Part shown: piece by piece, positions 7,610 to 16,510 of the stretch
Position numbering within the stretch: position 1 is the first letter of the stretch
Layout: each line of letters opens with the position of its first letter
Source of the DNA: Acidobacteriota bacterium
GTDB taxonomy: Bacteria; Acidobacteriota; Terriglobia; Terriglobales; Acidobacteriaceae
NCBI GenBank assembly: GCA_028872955.1
Contig: JAGWNX010000014.1
Coordinates: 1-53,955, forward strand
Direction of reading: 5' to 3'
DNA: 53,955 bases
Program-made: the position numbers and the translations under genes
The notes under the pieces: generated by a model
Told to the model about the DNA's origin: nothing
The model's input: the letters and a program-made list of their open reading frames with translations, nothing else
The model's database searches: none

Positions 7610-8389
7610 CTACTTTCCGTCTGGCAACACCTTCAGCAGGATGCTGCGGTACTCCACCTTCATGGGCGGACCCACGTGCACCTGCACGCCGATCAGACCG
7701 GAGAAGGTGCGGTGCGCCGCATCGTCGTCGATCACCTCGCTCATCACGTGGCCATTCAGAATGTGAATCATCACGTTGCCGCGCACGATCAGGTGGTAGT
7801 GGTTCCAATCGTCGGTGTGGATGTAGGCCTGCAGCGCCTCGGCATCTCCCAGGCTCGCGATCACGGTGGCGCCGTCCGCGCCGACGTGGGTCATGGTGCC
7901 ACGCATGGCCAGGAAGGTGCGGCCGCGCTCTTCGTAGTTCTGCCCGGTGTAGCGGCTTTCGCCGTCGATATCGGCCTGGTAGCCACGGAGCAGATACCGT
8001 GTGCCCGGAATCTCGACACTGCGGTAGTTGATGCCGCTGTTGCCGTGGGCGGTGATGCGATAGTCCGCTTTGAGCTCAAAGTTGGCCGGCGCCCCGCCGC
8101 GCCAGATGATGAAGTTGTTCTGTTTCAGAAGCGTGGCCGGGGTCACTTCGCCCACCAGTTCATGGTCCTGCACGCGCCAGTAGCGCGGGTCGCCCTCCCA
8201 GTTCTGCAGCGAGTTGCCGTCAAAGATCGGCACAAAGCCCGCGTCGCTCTCGTCCATCGGGTGCGGGTAGATCTGAGGACCGGGTGGCGGCGCCAGGGGG
8301 AATGGCGAAGGCGCAGGAGTGGGGGTCTGGGCCAGGGCTGCAAGCGAGAGTGCCGCCACCGCAGCGGCGAGGCGAAGGGTGGGTATCAT
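7610..8389 (-). CDS. DUF1080 (3-keto-disaccharide hydrolase-type) secreted protein
   Basis: A 259-residue protein with a Sec signal peptide (hydrophobic 7-18, AxA-like site near 18-20), then a Pro-rich stretch and a concanavalin-like DUF1080 domain. The domain opens with FVPIFDGNSLQNWEGDPRYW and continues with NFELKADYRI and GNSGINYRS, which are typical for this large acidobacterial/planctomycetal family of periplasmic glycan-binding or 3-keto-glycoside hydrolysing proteins. The start at 8389 is preferred because AGGAG is well spaced before it. Its place between hemC and hemD has no obvious functional logic. Confidence 0.88.
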   Translation of the reverse strand: MIPTLRLAAAVAALSLAALAQTPTPAPSPFPLAPPPGPQIYPHPMDESDAGFVPIFDGNSLQNWEGDPRYWRVQDHELVGEVTPATLLKQNNFIIWRGGAPANFELKADYRITAHGNSGINYRSVEIPGTRYLLRGYQADIDGESRYTGQNYEERGRTFLAMRGTMTHVGADGATVIASLGDAEALQAYIHTDDWNHYHLIVRGNVMIHILNGHVMSEVIDDDAAHRTFSGLIGVQVHVGPPMKVEYRSILLKVLPDGK

Positions 8390-8480
8390 GCGGAATATCT
8401 CCTGACGTGCTGTACGGTTGTACGCGGCCAGGGGTGCGGCTTGCAAGCGGCAAAAACTATTTCAATGGAGAATACCGCGC

Positions 8481-9452
8481 TCAGACGGTCGCAGCGAGCA
8501 GCTCCAACGCTCCCCGGGCCTTCAGCTCTGCAGCCACCTGCATGCCAAAGATCACGGGACTGGTCGCCTCCGGCACGGTCGTATCCAGATGCACCATGGT
8601 CTCGCCATCCGGTGCCACCACCTGCGCGATCATCCGCCAGCCTCCTGCGACGGCGGTGCAGTGCGCGCCCACCGGCAACTGGCAGCCGCCGCCCAGCGCG
8701 TCCAGCGCCGTCCGCTCTGCCGTAACGGCGTACCGCGTGGGGGCGTGCTCCAGGAACCCGATGGCCTGCAGCAAGGCTGCATCCCATGCGGGGTCGGGCG
8801 AGCCCGTGGCTGGTGCCTCGGGGTGGCGCGTCTCAATCGCCAGGGCCCCCTGGCCCGGCGCCGGACACAACTCCTCCGGGCTGAACCGTGCGTGGACAGA
8901 CTCCGTGCGACCCAGCCGGTCCAGGCCCGCTCCGGCCAGCACCAGCGCATCGCACTGGCCCTCAGCGAGCTTGCGCAGACGGGTGTCAATGTTGCCGCGA
9001 ATCTCCACGAAGCTCACATCTGGCCGCAGCGCCAGCAACTGCGCGCGACGCCGTGGGCTGGTCGTGCCGATGCGTCCGCCGGAGGGCAACGTGTGCAGCG
9101 CCCAGTACGGCTCGCACACCCACACATCGCGCGCGTCTGCCCGTTGCGGCACGGCTGCCAGGGTGAACTGCGGAGCCAGCGAGGTGGGCAGGTCTTTGAG
9201 CGAGTGCACGGCCAGGTCGATGGCGCCAGTGGCCAGCGCCTCCTCAATCTCCTTGATGAAGATGCCCTTGCCGTCCAGCCCCGGAGGTGGCACAAACCCC
9301 GGCTGTTGCATACGGTCGCCGGTCGTGCGGATGATCTGAATCTCCGTGGCGATGCCCTGACCACGGAGAAGGTCCTGGATGTGATGAGCCTGCCAAAGGG
9401 CAAGCTGGGAGCCGCGAGATCCGATCCTGACTGGGCGTTGCGAAGTAGGCAT
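8481..9452 (-). CDS. hemC: hydroxymethylbilane synthase
   Basis: This 323-residue porphobilinogen deaminase polymerises four porphobilinogens into hydroxymethylbilane. The N-terminal IGSRGSQLALWQ (10-21), KGIFIKEIEEAL (62-73), HSLKDLPT (83-90), SPRRRAQLLALRPD (132-145) and RGNIDTRL (152-159) blocks are all in place. The dipyrromethane-cofactor cysteine is C257 in GGGCQLPVG. Length is normal. A TATCCT box ends eight bases before the ATG, so this gene may have its own short or leaderless transcript despite lying in the minus-strand heme block. Confidence 0.97.
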   Translation of the reverse strand: MPTSQRPVRIGSRGSQLALWQAHHIQDLLRGQGIATEIQIIRTTGDRMQQPGFVPPPGLDGKGIFIKEIEEALATGAIDLAVHSLKDLPTSLAPQFTLAAVPQRADARDVWVCEPYWALHTLPSGGRIGTTSPRRRAQLLALRPDVSFVEIRGNIDTRLRKLAEGQCDALVLAGAGLDRLGRTESVHARFSPEELCPAPGQGALAIETRHPEAPATGSPDPAWDAALLQAIGFLEHAPTRYAVTAERTALDALGGGCQLPVGAHCTAVAGGWRMIAQVVAPDGETMVHLDTTVPEATSPVIFGMQVAAELKARGALELLAATV

Positions 9453-9460
9453 ACCGCTCT

Positions 9461-9466
9461 AGGATA
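9461..9466 (-). promoter_or_regulatory. -10-like box TATCCT before hemC
   Basis: TATCCT (minus strand) ends eight bases before the ATG at 9452. It belongs to the start-proximal box set. Confidence 0.45.
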
Positions 9467-9497
9467 CGAGATTTCGCGGCGGAATCTTCCAGCGCAT

Positions 9498-9540
9498 CAA
9501 AAGTTAAGTGCATCGCTCCCGATGGGTCTGAGCGATGCAC
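9498..9540 (-). terminator. rho-independent terminator after M3 peptidase gene
   Basis: GTGCATCGCTC (9508-9518) pairs perfectly with GAGCGATGCAC (9530-9540), an 11-bp stem. Read on the minus strand it is followed by TTAACTTTTG. It separates the M3 peptidase gene from hemC. Confidence 0.7.
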
Positions 9541-9556
9541 CGGTTCCGGGATGTCG

Positions 9557-11605
9557 CTAGGCAGGCGGCCCGGCCAGCCAGGTGGAGAACTGCGTGGCGA
9601 GATCGGCCGTGTTGCCGCGAGACAGGATCGTGCTGCGCAGCCAGTCGCCGTTCTGGCGCGTGATGCCCCCATGACTCTCAAACCAGGCGATGGCCTCGTT
9701 CTCCAGCGTCTCTGCCCACTGGTAGGCGTAGTAGCCCGCAGCATAGCTGAGGTAGAAGATGTGCGCGAAGTAGGTGGAGCGGTAGCGCGGGCGCAGATAG
9801 GGCAGGTCCAGACGGGCTGCGTCAAGAGCCGCCGCCTCCAGCGCATCGGCGTCCTGCAGCGGGGCGCCGTGGGGCAGCGTGTGCCAGCGCATGTCGATGA
9901 TGGACGCCGCGACGACTTCGGACAGTCGATAGCCACGATTGAAGTCCTTCGCCCGGCGCAGCCGTTCGGCCAGCTCGTGCGGAATCGGGTCGCCGGTCTG
10001 GTGGTGGCGCGCGTAGTGGGGCAGAATCTCCGGGTGTGTGGCCCAGTACTCGTTGAACTGGGAGGGAAATTCAACAAAGTCGCGGGGCACTGCGGTGCCG
10101 GCCAGCGAGGCGTAGTTGGCGTCTGAGAAGAGGCCGTGCAGCGCGTGACCGAACTCGTGGAAGAGCGTGCGCACCTCGTCCAGGGTCAGCAGCGCCGGGT
10201 GTCCCTCGGCGGGCTCCTCGATGTTCTCCACGTTGTAGATCACGGGCTTCATGCCGAGCAGCCGCGTCTGGTACACGAGCGACGACATCCACGCGCCGCC
10301 CCGCTTGCTGGGCCGCTTGAAGGGGTCTGAGTAGAAGAGCGCGAAGGCCTCGCCCGATGGATTGCGCACCTCGTAGACACGGACCGAGGGGTGGTAGACC
10401 GGCAGGTCGGTCCGGAGCTGGAAGGTGATGCCGTACAGCCGGGTGGCGGCCAGAAAGACGCCCCGTTCGACCACGTTGTTCAGCTCAAAGTAGGGCTTCA
10501 GCAGGCTCTCATCCAGCGCGTACCGCTCGCTGCGCAGCCGCTCGGCGTAGTAGGGCCAGTCCCAGGCAGCCAGCTCAAAGCGGGGTGTGCCGTTGGCGGC
10601 GCACTCGGCGTCGATCATGGCCTGCAGGTCAGCGGCCTCGGCTACAAGCCAGCCACGCGCCTTCTCCGCCAGCCCGGCAAGGAAGCTGGAGACATTCTCG
10701 GCGGTTTTGGCCATCTGGTCGTGCAGCTTCCACGCCGCGTAGCTGGCAAAGCCGAGCAGCGTAGCGCTCTCTGCCCGCAGCTGGGCGATACGCGCGATCC
10801 GTTCGCGGCTGTCGAACGTAGAGCCGGCGCTGGCGCGGTTCCAGGAGAGCTCGAAGATGGCCTGCCGGGTGGAGCGGCGCTTCAGCGACTCCAGGACAGG
10901 CTGCTGCGTGGTGTTGGTCAGGGTAAGCGCCCAGCCCTGCCATCCGCGCGACTGTGCAAGCTCCTGTGCGGCGGCCAGCTGGGCTGCGCTCAGGCCGTCC
11001 AGATCGGCAACATCCTCAGTGCGGAACAGCGTCTCGCGGCCCAGATCCAACAACATATTGGCAAAGCGCGTGCAGAGTGTGGAGAGCTCTTCGTTGATGG
11101 CCCGCAGGCGCTGCTTCCCTGCTTCGTCCAGCGCGGCACCATGATGGACGAATCCATCCCACGTGGTCTCCAGCAGACGCAGCGACTCGGCATCGAGACT
11201 CAAGGCCGTGCGCTGCTGATAGACGGCATCTACCCGGGCAAACAGGGCTGAGTCCAGCGAGATGGCGTCGTGGTGCGCGGCCAGGCGCGGGGCAAGTTGC
11301 GTGCTGAGGTCCTGCAGCGCGGGCGTGGTGTGCGCACCGGTCAGGCAGCTGAAGGCGATCATCACCCGTGCGAGTAGGCGGCCTGAGGTCTCCAGCGGCA
11401 CGATGGTGTTGGCGAAGGTCGCTGGCTCAGGATTGGCCGTAATGGCGTCGATCTCTGCGCGCTGCTCGGCCATGCCAGCCTCGATGGCGGGCAGAAAGTG
11501 CTCCTCGCGCATCTGGTCAAAGGGCGGCGCGGCGAAAGGGAGGGTACTGGGGCTCAGGAAGGGGTTGTTGGGAACCGGGGTGGCATGCTCTTGCGTCAAG
11601 CTCAT
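9557..11605 (-). CDS. dcp: M3 family metallopeptidase (peptidyl-dipeptidase Dcp/oligopeptidase A type)
   Basis: This 682-residue zinc peptidase carries the HEFGH motif (near residue 480, in TLFHEFGHALHG) followed about 25 residues later by the third-ligand helix (FVEFPSQFNEYW). The size and overall pattern match cytoplasmic or periplasmic peptidyl-dipeptidases that trim short peptides. No signal peptide is visible at the start (MSLTQEHATP), which argues for a cytoplasmic enzyme. A TACACT box ends six bases before the ATG. It lies between hemA and hemC but has its own terminator and probable promoter, so it looks inserted into rather than part of the heme unit. Dcp versus PrlC cannot be settled by eye. 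Confidence 0.94.
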   Translation of the reverse strand: MSLTQEHATPVPNNPFLSPSTLPFAAPPFDQMREEHFLPAIEAGMAEQRAEIDAITANPEPATFANTIVPLETSGRLLARVMIAFSCLTGAHTTPALQDLSTQLAPRLAAHHDAISLDSALFARVDAVYQQRTALSLDAESLRLLETTWDGFVHHGAALDEAGKQRLRAINEELSTLCTRFANMLLDLGRETLFRTEDVADLDGLSAAQLAAAQELAQSRGWQGWALTLTNTTQQPVLESLKRRSTRQAIFELSWNRASAGSTFDSRERIARIAQLRAESATLLGFASYAAWKLHDQMAKTAENVSSFLAGLAEKARGWLVAEAADLQAMIDAECAANGTPRFELAAWDWPYYAERLRSERYALDESLLKPYFELNNVVERGVFLAATRLYGITFQLRTDLPVYHPSVRVYEVRNPSGEAFALFYSDPFKRPSKRGGAWMSSLVYQTRLLGMKPVIYNVENIEEPAEGHPALLTLDEVRTLFHEFGHALHGLFSDANYASLAGTAVPRDFVEFPSQFNEYWATHPEILPHYARHHQTGDPIPHELAERLRRAKDFNRGYRLSEVVAASIIDMRWHTLPHGAPLQDADALEAAALDAARLDLPYLRPRYRSTYFAHIFYLSYAAGYYAYQWAETLENEAIAWFESHGGITRQNGDWLRSTILSRGNTADLATQFSTWLAGPPA

Positions 11606-11611
11606 GCCACC

Positions 11612-11617
11612 AGTGTA
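11612..11617 (-). promoter_or_regulatory. -10-like box TACACT before M3 peptidase gene
   Basis: TACACT (minus strand) ends six bases before the ATG at 11605. No -35 is recognisable. Confidence 0.45.
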
Positions 11618-11665
11618 GCCAAGCCGCGTGGTGACGACGAGTGGAGGAGGTTCGACGAGCGCAGT

Positions 11666-12931
11666 CTACTCGGCTGGCTCGGTCAAGGACTTGCGGAGGG
11701 CTGCCAGCTGCGGATGGATCAGTTTGGCGGTGAGCGAGCGGGTCAGTGCCTCCACGGCCTCCTGTTGTGCGGGGCTCAGGGGCTGGGCCGCGAGCTTGGA
11801 GGTCAGCCGCGCCAGCTCGGCCTCGCGAATGGAGTCCGCACCGCGCTGCAGCGCCACAATGGCCGGTGCTGCGCCGCGTGCCTGCAGCCGCTGCTGGTAC
11901 TTGGCAACCTCCTCGGCGATGATCTGCTCAGCGGCGGCGGCCTCGCGCGAGCGATCAGCCAGATTGGCCGCGGCCGACTGCTGCAGGTCGTCGATGTCGT
12001 AGACGAAGCAGCCGTCGACGGTGTTCAGCGCGGGGTCCACATCGCGTGGCACGGCGATATCGATAAAGAACATGGGCCGGTTGCGACGGCGCTGCTGGAA
12101 CTGCACGCCATGCGAACGCAGAAAGATGGGGTCTGGCGAGCCCGTTCCCGTCACCACGATATCGGCACGGTTGGCCTGCTCGTAGAGCTGGTCAAACGGT
12201 ATAACGGCCGTGGCGCAGGAGGACGAAGCAAACTGCTCAGCCATCTGGCGGGCGCGTGCCTCGGTGCGGTTGGAGACAAGGATGGACGAGGCCCCCTGCT
12301 GGATGAGGTGGCGGGCGGCCAGCTCGGACATTTTGCCCGCGCCGACCAGCAGCACCGTCTTGCCCTGCAGGGTGCCAAAGATCTCTCGCGCCAGGTTGAC
12401 GGCAACCGAGGCGATCGAGACGGAGCTGGAGCCGATCTGGGTCTCGGTACGAACCTTCTTTGCCACGGTAAAGGTGCGCTGCAGCAGCGGGTCCAGATGC
12501 GCCGCGACGGCGCCGACCTCGCGTGCCACCGAGTAGGACTCCTTCACCTGGCCCAGTATCTGCGGCTCGCCGACGACCATGGAGTCCAGCGATGAGGCGA
12601 CGCGGAAGAGATGACGCACGGCCTCGCGTTCGCGATACTCGTAGAAGTGCGGCTGCAGCGTAGCCGGCTCCACGGCAAAGTACTCGTGCAGGAAGCGAGG
12701 CAGGTCGGGAGGCGTGTTCGTGGAGTGGTCCTGGAGGGTCAGCAACTCGACGCGATTGCAGGTCGAGAGGATCAATCCTTCGCGGATGCCGGGCTGGTGG
12801 ACCAGCGTGCGCGTGGCGTCTGCCAGGCGGTTGGGCGGAATGGCGATGCGCTCCCGCACCTCCAGCGGCGCGGTGTTGTGGTTGATGCCAAGCAGCACGA
12901 GTTGTTGCGCAGGGGAGGTCGTTTGGCTCAT
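11666..12931 (-). CDS. hemA: glutamyl-tRNA reductase
   Basis: 421 residues; catalyses NADPH-dependent reduction of Glu-tRNA(Glu) to glutamate-1-semialdehyde, the first step of C5 heme synthesis. The N-terminal catalytic domain shows GINHNTAPLEVRERIA (15-30) and the active-site Cys58 in STCNRVE. The NADPH-binding domain has VGAGKMSELAARHL (near residue 190) and VSNRT. A C-terminal helical dimerisation domain completes the usual length. The open frame runs back to 13081, but the extra 50 residues are inside the upstream membrane-protein gene. The ATG at 12931 gives an ATGA stop/start overlap with that gene, so translation is coupled. Confidence 0.97.
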   Translation of the reverse strand: MSQTTSPAQQLVLLGINHNTAPLEVRERIAIPPNRLADATRTLVHQPGIREGLILSTCNRVELLTLQDHSTNTPPDLPRFLHEYFAVEPATLQPHFYEYREREAVRHLFRVASSLDSMVVGEPQILGQVKESYSVAREVGAVAAHLDPLLQRTFTVAKKVRTETQIGSSSVSIASVAVNLAREIFGTLQGKTVLLVGAGKMSELAARHLIQQGASSILVSNRTEARARQMAEQFASSSCATAVIPFDQLYEQANRADIVVTGTGSPDPIFLRSHGVQFQQRRRNRPMFFIDIAVPRDVDPALNTVDGCFVYDIDDLQQSAAANLADRSREAAAAEQIIAEEVAKYQQRLQARGAAPAIVALQRGADSIREAELARLTSKLAAQPLSPAQQEAVEALTRSLTAKLIHPQLAALRKSLTEPAE

Positions 12932-13749
12932 GGCGCGCTGAACCTGTGAACAGACGAGAACTGGTTGGCAGCCCACACCGCAAGGATGACCAGAAAGACG
13001 AAGCTGGAGAGGTACACCGCACGGCGACCACGCAGGCCGGAGCTGCGGCGGATGTAGATCATGGCCACGTAGGCCAGCCACATCGCAAAGGCCAGAAGAA
13101 TCTTGGGGTCCAGAAAGTAGCTGGCACCAAACTGTTTGACCGCAAGTGCCGTACCGATCAGCAGCCCGGTGGTCATGCAGGGGAAGCCGAAGAGCAAGGT
13201 ACGCAGGGCGATCTGGTCTGTGGTCTCCAGCGGAGGCAGCGAGCGCAGCGCCGGTTGCTTGGCCTTGAGCCTGCGCTCCTGCACGATATACAGCAGCGAG
13301 GCCACCAGGCTGAGCGAGAGCGCAGCGTAGGCCGCCAGCAGCAGCACTACGTGAATGAAGATCCAGCCGGAGTGCGCCAGCAGGATGGTCTCCTGGCCGG
13401 GGTGAAACGCCGGAGTCCAGGTAAGCAGGATGGTGACCGGGAGCACGAAGATGCCCAGTGCCACGGTGCGATAGCGAAAGTAGACACCCAGAAAGATTGC
13501 CACCAGCAGCAGCGCCAGCAACGACTGAGTCTCGTGGGAGTCCACCGGCAGGGTGTGGTGCGCCGCGTTCAGCATCTCAGCGAACGCCACAAAGTGGAAG
13601 AACAGTGCGGCAATGGCTGCAGGGATAGCCAGACGCCGCCAGTTCGGGCGATCGAACAGCGCGGTCGGCATTACGGCAAGGGCGGCAATTCCGTAAAAGA
13701 ACACCGCGACGCGGAGCCAGGTAAGGGACATAGCAAGCCAGCGAGCCAC
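12928..13749 (-). CDS. HemX/CcsA-type cytochrome c assembly domain protein
   Basis: 273 residues with about eight transmembrane helices, matching the HemX/CcsA (CytC_asm) family. Typical segments are AHSGWIFIHVVLLLAAYAAL around residue 125, LLYIVQERRLK, and the C-terminal pattern GFPCMTTGLLIG, then FLDPKILLAFAMWLAYVAM and GLRGRRAVYLSSFVFL. Its coupling to hemA by an ATGA overlap repeats the hemX-hemA pairing of other bacteria, in which HemX affects glutamyl-tRNA reductase level or cytochrome maturation. Start: GTG 13749 with GAAGG upstream; an in-frame ATG at 13731 lacks a ribosome site. Confidence 0.85.
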   Translation of the reverse strand: MARWLAMSLTWLRVAVFFYGIAALAVMPTALFDRPNWRRLAIPAAIAALFFHFVAFAEMLNAAHHTLPVDSHETQSLLALLLVAIFLGVYFRYRTVALGIFVLPVTILLTWTPAFHPGQETILLAHSGWIFIHVVLLLAAYAALSLSLVASLLYIVQERRLKAKQPALRSLPPLETTDQIALRTLLFGFPCMTTGLLIGTALAVKQFGASYFLDPKILLAFAMWLAYVAMIYIRRSSGLRGRRAVYLSSFVFLVILAVWAANQFSSVHRFSAP

Positions 13750-13813
13750 CGGGTGGCCGCACCTTCAGTATAGCGTGAGGCCCTGCCCCGGGCTGCGTGC
13801 AGGGCAAGTGCGT

Positions 13814-13819
13814 TATTCT
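13814..13819 (+). promoter_or_regulatory. -10-like box TATTCT before mutS
   Basis: TATTCT ends nine bases before an in-frame GTG (13829) of mutS. Because neither possible start has a Shine-Dalgarno, the box favours a leaderless GTG start. Confidence 0.35.
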
Positions 13820-13828
13820 GGCCTCTCC

Positions 13829-16510
13829 GTGGCTAAGACGACTCCAATGGACAGCAGCAACCTGACGCCCGCCATGCGTCAGTACTTTGCTGCCAAAGAG
13901 CAGTATCCCGATTGCCTGCTCTTTTGCCGCATCGGAGACTTCTATGAGCTGTTCTACGACGATGCCATCCTGGTGTCTCGGGAGCTGCAACTGACCCTGA
14001 CTGCGCGTGACCGCGAGAAGAAGCAGCCCATGTGCGGCGTGCCCTATCACGCGGCAGAGATCTACGTGCAGCGGTTGCTGCGCAAGGGCTACCGCATCGC
14101 CATGTGCGAGCAGATGGAGGACCCCAAGACCGTCAAAACCATCGTGCGCCGCGAGGTGACGCGCGTTCTGACTCCGGGCACGGCGCTGGACCCCACGCTG
14201 GGCGCCGAGCAGAGCAACTACCTGGCCAGCATCGCCGTGGCGGGCACCGGCGCGCAGAGTATAGCCGGACTGGCGCTGCTGGACCTCTCGACCGGCGAGT
14301 TTCGCGCCACGGAGTTTCGCGGCGGAGACGCCTGGGCGCTACTGCTGGACGAGCTGGGCCGTGTGCGTCCGGTGGAGCTGCTGCATGCGCAGTCCAGCCT
14401 GACGGGCAACGGTGGTCTGCGCTTCCCCAACGACAGGGACGCAGAGGAGGCCAGCCAGACCAATGAGACGCTATCCTCCATCCGCACCCGCTCGCCCCAG
14501 GACGAGTGGGTGTACACCGCGGAGTATGCTCTGCCCCTGCTACGCAAGGTGCTGCAGGTGCACTCGCTGAACGGCATGGGCCTGAGCACGCACGAAACCG
14601 CTGCCGTGGCTGCCGGTGCGCTGCTGCACTACCTGCAGAAGACCCGCCAGGGCGCACTGGAGCACGTGGAGAGCGTGCGCTACTACGAGCGCTCGGAGTG
14701 TCTGGAGTTGGATGCCGTGAGTGTGCGCAATCTGGAGCTGGTGGAGCCGCTCTTCTCCGGCGAGTCCATGCAGACCACGCTCTTCCACACCCTGGACGCC
14801 TGCATGACGCCGATGGGCAAGCGGATGCTGCGCGCCACGCTGCTGCGGCCAGCCAATGCGATGGAGGAGATCCGCGCCCGGCTGGATGCCGTGGCCGAGC
14901 TGACGGGCGATCTGCGCCTGCGCGAAGAGCTGCGCCGCGCCATGGAGGGCGTGCTGGACCTGGAGCGTTTGCTGGGTCGCGTGGCCCTGGACTCTGTCGG
15001 GCCGCGCGAGGTGATGTCGCTGGCCCAGACGCTGGGGCGGCTGCCCGGGCTGGCCGGTGCCCTGCGTCCCTTGACTGCGAGCCGGTGGCGCCAGCTGGCT
15101 GCCCAGCTGGATACGCTCGAGGACCTGCACGCACGGGTGGTGCAGACGCTGGTCGAGGAGCCTCCGGTGTCGCTTGCCGATGGTGGTGCCATTCGCCCCG
15201 GGGTGGATGCCGAACTGGACGAGCTGCGGGCGCTGAGCCAGAGCGGCCGACAAGCGCTGGTTGCGATTGAAGAGCGCGAACGCGAGCGCACCGGGATTGG
15301 CTCGCTCAAGGTGCGCTTCAATAACGTCTTCGGCTACTACCTGGAGGTAACCAAGAGCAACGCCAAGCTGGTGCCGAGCGACTACGAGCGCAAGCAGACC
15401 TTGGTGAACGCCGAGCGGTTCACCACGCCCGAGCTGAAGGAGTATGAGGCCAGGATTCTGACCGCGCAGGAGCGCAGCGGCGAGATTGAGCGGCGCCTGT
15501 TCGCCGAGCTGCGGCGGCAGTTGCTGGCAGCGGCGGCCCGCATGCGCGAGAGCGCGCGTCGCGTGGCGGAGGTGGACCTGCTGGCCAACTTCGCACACAT
15601 GGCCGCACTGCGGGGCTGGATCAGGCCCGAGGTGGAAGAGTCGGGGGTGCTGGAGTTTGTCGCAGCCCGGCATCCGGTGGTCGAACGACGGCTGGAGGAG
15701 TCCGGCGCACGCTTTATCCCGAACAGCGTGTACCTCGATGCCGACGCAGGCCCCTCGGTGCTGCTGATTACGGGGCCGAATATGGGCGGCAAGAGCACGT
15801 ATCTGCGTCAGGCTGCACTGCTGGTGGTGATGGCCCAGTGCGGCTGCTTTGTGCCCGCAGAACGCATGCGCCTGGGCCTGGTGGACCGCGTCTTCACGCG
15901 CATTGGTGCCAGCGACAATGTGGCTCGGGGCCGCTCCACCTTCATGGTGGAGATGACCGAGACGGCCGCCATTCTGAACACCGCCACCCGCCAGAGCCTG
16001 GTGCTGCTGGATGAGATGGGCCGTGGCACCGCCACCTACGACGGGCTGAGCCTGGCCTGGGCAACGGTCGAGCATCTGCACGAGCGCATTGGCGCGCGCA
16101 CGCTGTTTGCCACGCACTACCACGAGCTGACGATGCTGGAGGAGCGCTTGCCCCGCCTGCGCAACCTGCGCGTGACGGTCAAGGAGACGCAGAACGGCGT
16201 GGTGTTTCTGCACACGGTGGAGCCGGGTCCTGCCAGCAAGAGTTATGGCATTGAGGTGGCCCGTCTGGCCGGGCTGCCGGCCGCCGTCATCGCCCGCGCA
16301 CGCGAGGTGCTGCAGGTGCATGAGCGGGCCGAGACCCAGCAGGTGCGCGAGGCGGCAGCGCCCGCGGCACCACGCATGCAGTTGACCATGTTCACCCCAC
16401 TCTCGCAGCGCATCGTCGATCGCCTGCAGGAGCTGGACGTCGATGGCCTGACGCCGCGTGAGGCGCTCAACCTGCTGGGCGAGCTGCAGCGCGAGCTGAA
16501 GGGAGCATGA
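13829..16510 (+). CDS. mutS: DNA mismatch repair protein MutS
   Basis: 893 residues. The protein recognises mispaired bases. The N-terminal mismatch-binding domain contains the Phe-x-Glu motif region (FYEL within RIGDFYELFYDD). Connector, lever and clamp domains follow, then the ABC-type ATPase with Walker A GPNMGGKST (649-657), the ARGRSTFMVEM signature-like block, Walker B LVLLDEMGRGT and the ATHYHEL histidine region. A C-terminal helical tail ends in the usual dimer region. The start is uncertain: GTG 13829 fits a TATTCT box nine bases upstream, whereas ATG 13847 (MDSSNLT) is the first ATG; neither has a ribosome site. The stop overlaps the anmK start (ATGA). Confidence 0.97.
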   Translation: MAKTTPMDSSNLTPAMRQYFAAKEQYPDCLLFCRIGDFYELFYDDAILVSRELQLTLTARDREKKQPMCGVPYHAAEIYVQRLLRKGYRIAMCEQMEDPKTVKTIVRREVTRVLTPGTALDPTLGAEQSNYLASIAVAGTGAQSIAGLALLDLSTGEFRATEFRGGDAWALLLDELGRVRPVELLHAQSSLTGNGGLRFPNDRDAEEASQTNETLSSIRTRSPQDEWVYTAEYALPLLRKVLQVHSLNGMGLSTHETAAVAAGALLHYLQKTRQGALEHVESVRYYERSECLELDAVSVRNLELVEPLFSGESMQTTLFHTLDACMTPMGKRMLRATLLRPANAMEEIRARLDAVAELTGDLRLREELRRAMEGVLDLERLLGRVALDSVGPREVMSLAQTLGRLPGLAGALRPLTASRWRQLAAQLDTLEDLHARVVQTLVEEPPVSLADGGAIRPGVDAELDELRALSQSGRQALVAIEERERERTGIGSLKVRFNNVFGYYLEVTKSNAKLVPSDYERKQTLVNAERFTTPELKEYEARILTAQERSGEIERRLFAELRRQLLAAAARMRESARRVAEVDLLANFAHMAALRGWIRPEVEESGVLEFVAARHPVVERRLEESGARFIPNSVYLDADAGPSVLLITGPNMGGKSTYLRQAALLVVMAQCGCFVPAERMRLGLVDRVFTRIGASDNVARGRSTFMVEMTETAAILNTATRQSLVLLDEMGRGTATYDGLSLAWATVEHLHERIGARTLFATHYHELTMLEERLPRLRNLRVTVKETQNGVVFLHTVEPGPASKSYGIEVARLAGLPAAVIARAREVLQVHERAETQQVREAAAPAAPRMQLTMFTPLSQRIVDRLQELDVDGLTPREALNLLGELQRELKGA

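Noticed and set aside
12932..13081. 50-residue N-terminal extension of HemA
   Set aside because: It lies inside the HemX-like gene in another frame. The ATG at 12931 forms an ATGA overlap and matches family length.
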